Assembly (NCBI GenBank): GCA_013694635.1
Contig: JACDCA010000518.1
Coordinates: forward strand, 1-13,968
Direction of reading: 5' to 3'
Origin: Acidobacteriota bacterium
Lineage (GTDB): Bacteria; Acidobacteriota; Vicinamibacteria; Vicinamibacterales; 2-12-FULL-66-21
DNA: 13,968 bases
In this document: positions 1 to 6,341 of the stretch, in pieces
Position numbering within the stretch: the stretch's first letter is position 1
How the letters are laid out: each line of letters opens with the position of its first letter
Notes under the pieces: model-generated
Databases searched by the model: none
What the model was told of the DNA's origin: nothing
Seen by the model: the letters and a program-made list of their open reading frames with translations, nothing else
Made by a program: the position numbers and the translations under genes

Positions 1-2863
1 CCTCGAGCTGGTCGAAACGCCCGCGCCGGAACACCGGCACGTAGACGCCGTCGATGGACGCCTTTTCAGACAGGAACAACCGGCCGCGGACCACGGCGAC
101 CGGGAGTCGGGCTTCGCTCCGCCCCTCGAAGAAGAATCGCGAGATATCGAGCGGATTGATGACGTCGGTAGGCTGGAGTTCATCCAGCCGTCCCCAGACC
201 ACCCGTCCGTAGCCGGCGTAGAGATCGAACCTCCCGAAGCGCAGTTCGGTTGTCGCTTCGTGGACACGGACAATGCCGTCGCTGACGCGTTCGCCGTTAC
301 CGCGTCCCGGAAGAGGCCTGCGTGCCTCGAGCGCTTCCGCGAAGCCGGAGAGCGTGAACCGCACCCGGTCTGTCGCGCTGACTTTCTGCTCCGCGAAGAG
401 TCGCGCGCGAAGCTCCGTCGTGTCACCACGGTTGGGAAAGTAATCGGCGAACACCGACACGTACCCTGTCGGGCGCTCGAGCGTCTGCGCTTCCGTACGC
501 GGGGCAAGGCAGAGCAGGATGGCAAGAGCGGTCCCGGCCGCCACGGCAGTCTGCCGCAACGCCGGCGCACCGAACAGACCCGGAAGCAGCTTGATGATCG
601 ACGGCAGGATGAACACTTCGGCCAGAAACGCAACCGCCATCGTCAGGGCGAGCAGCCCGCCGAACCAGGCCGTGGGCTTGTATTCCGACAGAAACAGCAC
701 CGCGTAGCCACAGCTGTTGATGATCGCTGTGGTCAGTGACGCGCGCCCCTCGTTGGCGGTGGCAAGCTCGATCGCCTCGTCGGTCGACCGGCCGGCGGCA
801 ATCTCGCGCCGATATCGGTTGATGAAATGAATCGTGTCGTCGTCCACCACGCCGAGCGCGACGCTCGCGACCATCACCGTGGCGATGTTCACGGAAATCC
901 CGAGATAGCCCATCACACCGAGAACCGCGATGACGGGCAGCACGTTCGGAACGATTGTCAGCAGTCCGAACCGGAAGGAGCGGAAGACGATGAAGATCAC
1001 ACCGAAGACGGTGACGAATGCGGTCCCAAAGCTGCTCACCTGCGACTCGACGAGGTAATGGTCGAGGGTGCTGAACAGGCGTCCGGAGCCCGTCGTGAGC
1101 ACGCTGATGCCGGTGTCCTCGAATGCCTGCCGCGCCAGGCGTTCCGACTCTTCGACGTACTGCAGGACGATGTCCGAGCTCATCGACTGCAGCTTCACGT
1201 TGATCTGCGCCCTGGAATGGTCGCTGGCGATGACGCGTTCGAGCTCGTGGCGCCCTTCCCCACCCAGCGCAAACACGAAGAGCTCCTGCGCGATCGTCGG
1301 GCGGTCGGTGGGAATGACGTGAGCGTCCGCCCGGCCGTCATTCAGCTCCCTGTTGATCCGCTTGATGTAGTCGGCGACGGATGTGACCTTGCGGACGTGC
1401 GGGAACGTCCGTAGCTGTTGCTGAAGCCTCTCCATCCTCTGCAGCGCGTCCGGTGTCGTCAACGAGTCGGGCGGCCCCTCGAGCATGATCTGGAAGCTGT
1501 ACACGCCGGAAAGCTCCCGATCGATGACTCGTGCCGACTCACCCAGCGGGTGGGAGCTCGAGAAGAAGTTGATGTGATTCGTATCGACCTTCAGGCGGAG
1601 GATGCCGAGCGCCGCCACCGTTCCGATCATCAGCGACACGGTCAGGACTCTGCCCGGGTGGGCTGACGTAAGCCGCGCTACCGCCTTCAACGGGCCCAGG
1701 AAGTATTTCTCGTGCGGGGGGACGGCCGACGTCGGCTTCAGGAACATCAGGAGCGTCGGCACCAGCACGAGCGAGATGGCGAAATCCACCATGATCCCCA
1801 CCGCCGAGCCGATTCCGAATGACTGGACGGCGACGACGTTGCTCGTGGCGAGCGACAGCATTCCCAGTGCGGTCGTTGCGCTGGCGCCGAACAGTGGCGT
1901 GGCCAGGTGCGCCACGGTGTGCTTGAACGCCGCTTCGCCGTCCATCTCCCGCCGCGCGGAGTCCCAGTGCTGCATGATGTGCACGTCGTCTGCGATCGCC
2001 AGCACGACGACGAGCGGGATGAGCATGCTGCTGAGGACGTTGTAGCTGAACCCCATGAGCGAGTACAGGCCCAGCGTCCACAGGACGCTGACGAGGATCG
2101 CGAACATGGCGAGCAGCGTTTTCCGCCAGGAGCGGAAGGCCATGTAGATGGCCAGGACGGTGAAGAGAAAGATCGGCGGCGTGAACTTGCGCTGGTTGTC
2201 GAGCGTGATCCGGTTGTAGGTCTCGCTGATCTCCAGGCTGCCGTTGTAGTACGCGGCGATGCCCTGCGGCAGGCGCGGGTCGACGATGTCGTGAATCTGC
2301 TGGATGACCCCGCCGCGCACCTTGTCGATGCGCTCCTCGTCGAAGCTGACGACGATGGCGGTCACGCGTCCGTCGTCCGACACGAGGTCCCCTTTCAGCA
2401 GGTCGTCGCGCAGCGCGAGATCGCGGACGTCCTCAGGACGCTGGGTATCGGCGTCCTCGAGCAGCGGTCGCACGTCGAGTCCGCCGGCATCTTCATCCTT
2501 GCCCGGCAGCGCCCGGACGATCGTAGCGCTCGCGAGACTATCCACACGGTGCACGGTATCGACACGCGCAATGTCGCCGGTGACCTGTTGAATGAACTTC
2601 AGCGTGTCCCGCGAGAACAGCCGGTCGGTGCTGTCGGCCTTGAGGGCGACGATCAGCGTGCGCGTGCCGCCGAACTCGCTGCGAAACCGCTCGTAATCCC
2701 GGTAGACCGGATCGTCCCTGGAGAACCACGCCGTGATGTCGTTGTCGATGTTCATGACATCCGCGCGCGGCACGCAAAGGATCGCGCCGAGAACGATGAC
2801 GGCGGAGGCTGGCAGGCGCCACCGGTAGATGAGATCCGCGAGCGTGCGCGACGAAAGCATCAT
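1..2863 (-). CDS. RND/MMPL-family permease fused in frame to an outer-membrane-barrel-like domain (3' end beyond window)
   Basis: At least 954 codons are open on the minus strand and the gene leaves the window at base 1. Residues 17-32 form a first membrane helix, followed by a periplasmic loop and then helices 2-6. These end near IADDVHIMQH (Asp292, Asp293). A second RND half has VVDDDTIHF (Asp674-676) and helices to about residue 762. Paired acidic residues and duplicated halves are typical of RND/MMPL proteins exporting lipids or hydrophobic compounds by proton motive force. Reading continues without a stop into a signal-peptide-like stretch (769-792, ending TEA|Q) and a domain with VVWGRLDELQPTDVINPLD around Trp890. 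That domain resembles outer-membrane barrels of the DUF1302 type (tentative). Start: paired ATGs at 2863 and 2860; in-frame ATG 2887 and GTG 2911 are alternatives, and none has a good ribosome binding site. It lies 55 nt after the LolA-like gene, probably in one operon. The permease call is firm; the barrel call is moderate. Confidence 0.88.
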   Translation of the reverse strand, partial: MMLSSRTLADLIYRWRLPASAVIVLGAILCVPRADVMNIDNDITAWFSRDDPVYRDYERFRSEFGGTRTLIVALKADSTDRLFSRDTLKFIQQVTGDIARVDTVHRVDSLASATIVRALPGKDEDAGGLDVRPLLEDADTQRPEDVRDLALRDDLLKGDLVSDDGRVTAIVVSFDEERIDKVRGGVIQQIHDIVDPRLPQGIAAYYNGSLEISETYNRITLDNQRKFTPPIFLFTVLAIYMAFRSWRKTLLAMFAILVSVLWTLGLYSLMGFSYNVLSSMLIPLVVVLAIADDVHIMQHWDSARREMDGEAAFKHTVAHLATPLFGASATTALGMLSLATSNVVAVQSFGIGSAVGIMVDFAISLVLVPTLLMFLKPTSAVPPHEKYFLGPLKAVARLTSAHPGRVLTVSLMIGTVAALGILRLKVDTNHINFFSSSHPLGESARVIDRELSGVYSFQIMLEGPPDSLTTPDALQRMERLQQQLRTFPHVRKVTSVADYIKRINRELNDGRADAHVIPTDRPTIAQELFVFALGGEGRHELERVIASDHSRAQINVKLQSMSSDIVLQYVEESERLARQAFEDTGISVLTTGSGRLFSTLDHYLVESQVSSFGTAFVTVFGVIFIVFRSFRFGLLTIVPNVLPVIAVLGVMGYLGISVNIATVMVASVALGVVDDDTIHFINRYRREIAAGRSTDEAIELATANEGRASLTTAIINSCGYAVLFLSEYKPTAWFGGLLALTMAVAFLAEVFILPSIIKLLPGLFGAPALRQTAVAAGTALAILLCLAPRTEAQTLERPTGYVSVFADYFPNRGDTTELRARLFAEQKVSATDRVRFTLSGFAEALEARRPLPGRGNGERVSDGIVRVHEATTELRFGRFDLYAGYGRVVWGRLDELQPTDVINPLDISRFFFEGRSEARLPVAVVRGRLFLSEKASIDGVYVPVFRRGRFDQLE

Positions 2864-2866
2864 CCG

Positions 2867-2912
2867 CGTTGCACCGTGTTGCACCATCCTCGGCGTTGCA
2901 CCGTGTTGCACC
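2867..2912. repeat. Direct repeat: two 19-bp copies at 27-bp spacing (four GTTGCACC units)
   Basis: The sequence CGTTGCACCGTGTTGCACC occurs identically at 2867-2885 and 2894-2912. Each copy contains GTTGCACC twice, 10 bp apart. On the minus strand the array spans the gap between the LolA-like stop and the permease ATG. It is open in the permease frame, where it would read VQHGATPRM then VQHGATRM. It looks like a local tandem duplication that may have moved or multiplied the start codon of the permease gene. Confidence 0.85.
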
Positions 2913-2918
2913 GTGGCT

Positions 2919-3734
2919 TCAAGAGGCGCCCCGCTCGAGCTCACGACGCGAGAAGTCAGACTCCTTCAAGCCGACGTTGTAGTCCATCTTCTCGATCGTC
3001 AGGTCCGTGCGCGTCTTCTCCAGCGCGTTCGTCATGCGGGCGTCCATGGCCGTCCAGATGCCTTCCACCTGCTCCAGCCGCCCGACCGTGTACTGCTTCT
3101 GCTTCTCGTTGCGCCGGTTGTAGATCTCGGCCTCGACAACGACGAAGCTGTCCTTCAGGACCAGCGAGACGACGCGGGGAAACTCCGCCGACGCGTCTTT
3201 GCGCCGCGACTCCAGCCGCCAGGCCGGTCGCCCGGGTCCGCCGGCCGCCGGCGTCCAGGAGGCGTTCTCGTCCACGATCGCGTACGAGTACTCGTCGAAC
3301 TCGCGACCGCCGATGTCTTCGTAGGTGAAGTCGCTGCCGACGAAGCTCTCCTGCGTTTCAGTGCCGGCTATGCGGCGCACACGGCCGAGCGAAGGCAGGT
3401 AGAGGAAGCGCTCGTCGTCCTTATCCGGATGCTCCCAGACGAGAAACCCGGTCCCGCGGATGTCGTTGGGATAACTGAAGCGAATCAGGAGGCGATCGCC
3501 ATCCGGTGCAGCCGGGCCGGCGCCGGGAGTACCGCGGCCGCGGAGCGACAGCAACGTGAGCGAGCGCTCGCGCACGCGTCCGTGGCGATCATGAAGCTTC
3601 ATGCGCATCGTCGCGCGTGAGTCCCGGCCGGTGTCACGGTCCTGCACGCGACGCGCGACATCGTCTGCGGTCAACCGCTGTGCTGACGGCAGAATTGCGA
3701 GCGCGGCAAAGAGCAGGGGCAGGACGTGCAGCAT
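2919..3734 (-). CDS. LolA-like outer membrane lipoprotein-sorting family protein (secreted)
   Basis: The product has 271 residues starting at ATG 3734, chosen because GGAGG lies 7 nt upstream and the protein then begins with a signal peptide (residues 1-18, ending LPSA|Q). A longer in-frame extension upstream would bury both. The mature part has the pattern of the LolA_like family (COG2834-type, PF17131-like): DRLLIRFSYPNDIRGTGFL, then RFLYLPSLGRVRRI, ESFVGSDFTYEDI and a C-terminal TDLTIEKMDYNVGL. Family members are half-barrel periplasmic proteins that bind acyl chains. They are often encoded beside an RND/MMPL permease, as here, suggesting transfer of a lipid or lipoprotein between permease and outer membrane; the substrate is unknown. 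The ExY-type residues cannot be assigned. It is the first gene of the minus-strand operon and is preceded by the promoter and CRP-like site at 3769-3797. Confidence 0.88.
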   Translation of the reverse strand: MLHVLPLLFAALAILPSAQRLTADDVARRVQDRDTGRDSRATMRMKLHDRHGRVRERSLTLLSLRGRGTPGAGPAAPDGDRLLIRFSYPNDIRGTGFLVWEHPDKDDERFLYLPSLGRVRRIAGTETQESFVGSDFTYEDIGGREFDEYSYAIVDENASWTPAAGGPGRPAWRLESRRKDASAEFPRVVSLVLKDSFVVVEAEIYNRRNEKQKQYTVGRLEQVEGIWTAMDARMTNALEKTRTDLTIEKMDYNVGLKESDFSRRELERGAS

Positions 3735-3768
3735 AAAGAGCCCTCCGGGTAACGCTGGCGACTGTCTT

Positions 3769-3797
3769 ATTGTGTGAACACTTTCACAAGCTGTCAA
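3769..3797 (-). promoter_or_regulatory. Predicted sigma70-like promoter of the LolA-like/RND operon
   Basis: Reading the minus strand, a perfect TTGACA (3797-3792) is followed by a 17-nt spacer and CACAAT (3774-3769, 4 of 6 matches to TATAAT). Transcription would start near 3762, leaving a short leader of about 28 nt carrying the GGAGG site before ATG 3734. The surroundings are AT-richer than the rest of the window. Confidence 0.6.
3773..3788. promoter_or_regulatory. CRP/FNR-family-type operator palindrome, TGTGA-N6-TCACA
   Basis: The sequence TGTGA ACACTT TCACA matches both half-sites of the CRP consensus exactly. It occupies almost the whole spacer between the predicted -35 and -10 of the LolA-like/RND operon, a position that normally gives repression by steric block. 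The divergent glutaredoxin-like gene starts 80 nt away, so the site could also affect it. The regulator is not in this window. Confidence 0.6.
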
Positions 3798-3868
3798 ATT
3801 CCCTCAACAAATAGCGCGATTCTACGCGATACACCGGCAATCGGCTGTCTGTCTGCGATACTTCGGAG

Positions 3869-4084
3869 ATGGTCCTGATCTTTGGAAAAGAGAACTGTCC
3901 CTATACCCGGAAGGCAACCGAGGACTACGCAGGACGGGACATCGATTTCGAGTACATCGACGTCCGCGCGAGCCGGGCTGAAATGGACCGGATGCTCGGT
4001 TACACCAACGGTGTGCGGCGCGTGCCCGTCATCGTGGAGGACGGGAAGGTCACGGTCGGTTTCGGCGGCACGTGAGCCGTGTGA
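3869..4084 (+). CDS. Probable selenoprotein: small glutaredoxin-like protein of UXX-star type (Sec at UGA 4073-4075)
   Basis: Read conventionally, this is a 68-residue protein ending ...VGFGGT at TGA 4073. It has a thioredoxin-fold start, MVLIFGKENCPYTRKA, with a redox Cys10 in a CPYT motif, and the cis-proline region RRVPVIV of glutaredoxins. The apparent stop is followed by GCC GTG TGA, so readthrough gives GFGGT-U-A-V-stop. A C-terminal U-x-x-stop is the defining feature of the UXX-star glutaredoxin-like (seleno)protein family as I recall it, including the GFGG lead-in. A hairpin with a G-first loop sits 18 nt after the UGA (4088-4102), fitting a bacterial SECIS element. The product would be 71 residues with Sec69. 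CGGAG abuts the ATG, an unusually close spacing. The thyX-like gene starts 32 nt downstream, so co-transcription is likely. The glutaredoxin-like call is firm; selenocysteine insertion is inferred and needs SelA/B/C/D elsewhere in the genome. Confidence 0.8.
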
Positions 4085-4085
4085 A

Positions 4086-4104
4086 GACGCCAGGTTCTGG
4101 CGGA
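4086..4104 (+). promoter_or_regulatory. Bacterial SECIS-like hairpin
   Basis: CGCCAG (4088-4093) and CTGGCG (4097-4102) form a perfect 6-bp stem with loop GTT. Counting the U of the UGA as 1, loop bases are 22-24. The apical string CAGGTTCTG closely resembles CAGGTCTG of the E. coli fdhF SECIS, where G23 and U24 contact SelB. Stem length, first loop base G and distance from the UGA fit the usual bSECIS rules. The E. coli bulged U17 has no clear counterpart. A terminator is unlikely: no U-tract follows, and the next gene starts 14 nt later. Confidence 0.7.
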
Positions 4105-4116
4105 TAATCCTGCATC

Positions 4117-5706
4117 TTGGTTGAAGAATTCACCGGCGCGGAGCGGGCGAAGCTCGCGCCGTACTTTACCAACACCCACGAACACATCTTCGCGCTGACG
4201 AACCTCCCTGAAACAGTGAAGGGAGCGCTCTTCGCGCGCTATTCCCGCTCGGCGAAATCACTTCGACGCCTCTTCCTGGACGAATTCGCAGACACCATGC
4301 CGGCGGGCGATGCAGTCATCTCCGCGGGCGTCGGCGTCGAACGCGCTGAGAAGCTGTACGCGCGCGTGTTCAACGAATATGGGGACGACTCGGTGGCGCA
4401 GCTCGGGGGCGTACACCTGGCGTGCGAGTACGCCTCCAACATCCTCACGAAGGTCCTCGAGTGGGGACGCCTCATGGCGTACCTCGAGCAGTCAACGCGA
4501 TACGTGCCGTATACCGACAGGCTGGACGGACGATGGCGGTATCACATTCCGTCGGAGGTTCAGGGCGCGCTCCGTGGGCGCTACATCGAGGTCATGGACC
4601 GGGCGTTCGCGCTCTATGCGAAATGGATCGCCGCGATGCAGGACCATTTTGCGCGCCGCTATCCGAAGAGCCCGGGCGACAGCGACGGCGTCCATCGCGC
4701 AGCGATCCGAGCCAAGGCCCTCGACACGCTTCGCGGCATGCTTCCGGCTGCGACGCAGTCGAACGTCGGCATCTATGGAACGGGCCAGGCATACGAAGCC
4801 CTGCTCCTCCGCATGCGCGTGCATTCGCTGAGCGAGGTCCGCGAGTGCGGCGACGCGATGCTGCGCGAGCTGCGGAAGGTCATACCCGCGTTTCTCACTC
4901 GCGTGGACCTGCCGAATCGCGGCGGGCGATGGAGCGAGTATCTGTCGCGCACGCGGGCGGATACGGCGGCCCTGGCGGAATCGCTTCTCGAACACGCGGA
5001 CGTCGAGCCGCGGGAGGAAGTCACGCTGACCGGTTTCGATCCGGACGGCGAGGCCAAAGTCGTCGCTGCCGCTCTGTATGCGGTCTCGGCGCTGCCCGAC
5101 GATCGGCTGATCGGCATCGCGGAACGGATGACGGCGGATGAGCGCGCCGGCGTCCTTCGGGCGTACGTGGGAGATCGAACGAACCGGCGACATCGGCCCG
5201 GGCGAGCTTTCGAGCGGACGTCCTACCGGTTCGACGTCCTCACTGACTACGGCGCGTTCAGGGACCTGCAGCGGCACAGGCTGCTGACGCTCGAATGGCA
5301 GATGCTGACGACCAGGCACGGGTACACGGAGCCGGAGGCCATCCGGGAAGCGGGCGCGGGGGACGACTGGGACAGGGTGATGACGGCGAGCGCCGAGTTG
5401 CATGACGCCCTACGTGCCGCGGGCTTCACGGACGCGGCGCAGTACTCGGTGGCGATGGCGTATCGCGTCCGTTTCTACATGGAGATGAACGCGCGCGAGG
5501 CGATGCACCTGCTCGAGCTGCGAACCGCGCCGCAGGGGCACCCCGCGTATCGTCGCGTCTGCCAGCAGATGCACACGCTGATTGCCGAACGCGCCGGCCA
5601 CAAAGCAATCGCCGACGCGATGAAGTTCGTCGACCATTCAACTGTCGAGCTCGAACGCCTTGGTTCCGAACGGACGCTCGAGAAGAAACGCGCGATTGGC
5701 GATTGA
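4117..5706 (+). CDS. Tandem-domain ThyX homologue (FAD-dependent thymidylate synthase family)
   Basis: The product has 529 residues, about twice a normal ThyX (around 220-250). Start TTG 4117 is the only plausible one, since an in-frame TAA lies at 4105 and no other start occurs before conserved sequence. Classical ThyX makes dTMP from dUMP with methylene-tetrahydrofolate, FAD and NADPH, using the motif RHRxxSxNExSxRY. Here the N-terminal domain carries a degenerate form, GRLMAYLEQSTRYV (117-130), keeping Glu124, Ser126, Arg128 and Tyr129 but not RHR. The C-terminal domain carries QRHRLLTLEWQMLTTRHGY (Arg386-His387-Arg388), keeping RHR but not NExSxRY. A HLLELRTAPQGHPAYR stretch matches the usual ThyX C-terminal helix region. 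The protein may be a pseudo-dimer with one composite site, or a non-thymidylate flavoenzyme. The stop codon lies inside the heptamer array, so the last residues (AIGD) are repeat-encoded. Family membership is firm; activity is uncertain. Confidence 0.85.
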   Translation: MVEEFTGAERAKLAPYFTNTHEHIFALTNLPETVKGALFARYSRSAKSLRRLFLDEFADTMPAGDAVISAGVGVERAEKLYARVFNEYGDDSVAQLGGVHLACEYASNILTKVLEWGRLMAYLEQSTRYVPYTDRLDGRWRYHIPSEVQGALRGRYIEVMDRAFALYAKWIAAMQDHFARRYPKSPGDSDGVHRAAIRAKALDTLRGMLPAATQSNVGIYGTGQAYEALLLRMRVHSLSEVRECGDAMLRELRKVIPAFLTRVDLPNRGGRWSEYLSRTRADTAALAESLLEHADVEPREEVTLTGFDPDGEAKVVAAALYAVSALPDDRLIGIAERMTADERAGVLRAYVGDRTNRRHRPGRAFERTSYRFDVLTDYGAFRDLQRHRLLTLEWQMLTTRHGYTEPEAIREAGAGDDWDRVMTASAELHDALRAAGFTDAAQYSVAMAYRVRFYMEMNAREAMHLLELRTAPQGHPAYRRVCQQMHTLIAERAGHKAIADAMKFVDHSTVELERLGSERTLEKKRAIGD

Positions 5707-5757
5707 TGATTGGCGAATGTCGATTGACGGATTGCCGATCGATGATTGCGGATTATT
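5694..5757. repeat. Degenerate heptanucleotide tandem array (GATTGNN)
   Basis: Nine heptamers follow in register with one extra G: GATTGGC, GATTGAT, GATTGGC, GAATGTC, GATTGAC, (G), GATTGCC, GATCGAT, GATTGCG, GATTATT. The array holds the thyX-like stop codon at one end and the def stop codon at the other, so it fills the whole convergent gap. Confidence 0.85.
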
Positions 5758-6325
5758 CTTCGACCACCTCGCGGTGACTCCAGAAGCGGCCGAACTCGTC
5801 GAGGAAGGTGAGGGATTCGAAGGACATCATGCGGTCGAAGAAGAGAATGCCGTCCAGATGATCGGTCTCGTGCTGGATGACGCGCGCGGTAAAGCCTGAG
5901 ACGCGCATCTCGATTCTCTTTCCGGTCCGATCGTAGGCGCGGACGACGATCTCGCGCGCGCGGGGCACGCGGCCGCGGATGTCCGGGATGCTGAGGCACC
6001 CTTCCCAATCCTCGACGGCTTCGCGGCCGACGGGCGTGATCTCGGGGTTGATCAGCGCCATCAGCGGGACCGACTGGCGATCGTCTGCGTCCTCGTCGTC
6101 TACGGCCTCCCCGGCGCTCTTCGGCGCCAACCCGGCGACGAACAGCCGGACGCTGGCGTGCACCTGCGGCGCGGCCAGGCCGATGCCCTGATACTCGCGC
6201 ATCGTCTCGAACATGTCGTCGATCAGCTGCTGGATGCGAGGGGAGCGTATGTCGCTCGCTGAAAGCGGACGGGCCTTCGCGCGCAGAACCGGGTGCCCCA
6301 TGCGCGCGACTTTCAGGATGGACAT
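5753..6325 (-). CDS. def: Peptide deformylase
   Basis: The product has 190 residues and removes the formyl group from the N-terminal methionine of nascent proteins. All three metal-site motifs are intact: GIGLAAPQ (47-54), EGCLSIP with metal ligand Cys110, and QHETDHLDG with ligands His152 and His156 and catalytic Glu153. Start ATG 6325 gives the normal N-terminus SILKVARMGHPVLR. An upstream in-frame GTG at 6349 would add eight residues and overlap the divergent gene. An acidic insertion (about residues 70-84, AGEAVDDEDADD) between motifs 1 and 2 is longer than in typical enzymes. No ribosome binding site precedes the ATG; instead TATAAT lies 7 nt upstream, suggesting a leaderless mRNA. The usual neighbour fmt is absent. 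Confidence 0.96.
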   Translation of the reverse strand: MSILKVARMGHPVLRAKARPLSASDIRSPRIQQLIDDMFETMREYQGIGLAAPQVHASVRLFVAGLAPKSAGEAVDDEDADDRQSVPLMALINPEITPVGREAVEDWEGCLSIPDIRGRVPRAREIVVRAYDRTGKRIEMRVSGFTARVIQHETDHLDGILFFDRMMSFESLTFLDEFGRFWSHREVVEE

Positions 6326-6341
6326 GAGGAAAATTATATAG
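6326..6341. promoter_or_regulatory. Shared 16-bp divergent start region of def and the NUDIX gene
   Basis: Only 16 bases separate the two start codons. On the minus strand TATAAT (6338-6333) sits 7 nt before the def ATG, which puts the expected transcription start at the start codon. On the plus strand GAGGA (6326-6330) lies 11 nt before ATG 6342 and may serve as its ribosome binding site. The NUDIX promoter must therefore lie inside def. No good -35 is visible for def. Confidence 0.5.

Noticed and set aside
260..1666. Several plus-strand frames opposite the permease gene
   Set aside because: All are antisense shadows of the continuous permease/barrel reading frame, with low-complexity composition and no ribosome binding sites.
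1907..3328. Long plus-strand open frame (about 470 codons) opposite the permease and LolA-like genes
   Set aside because: It lies antisense to two genes with clear family motifs, is rich in Arg, Asp and His as expected from an antisense frame of GC-rich DNA, and has no recognisable domain.
4088..4102. The hairpin after the glutaredoxin-like gene as a transcription terminator
   Set aside because: There is no U-tract after it, and the thyX-like gene begins 14 nt later; SECIS function explains it better.
4492..5403. Minus-strand open frame of about 300 codons inside the thyX-like gene
   Set aside because: Its Arg/Pro-rich content and lack of motifs mark it as the complement of the thyX-like coding sequence.
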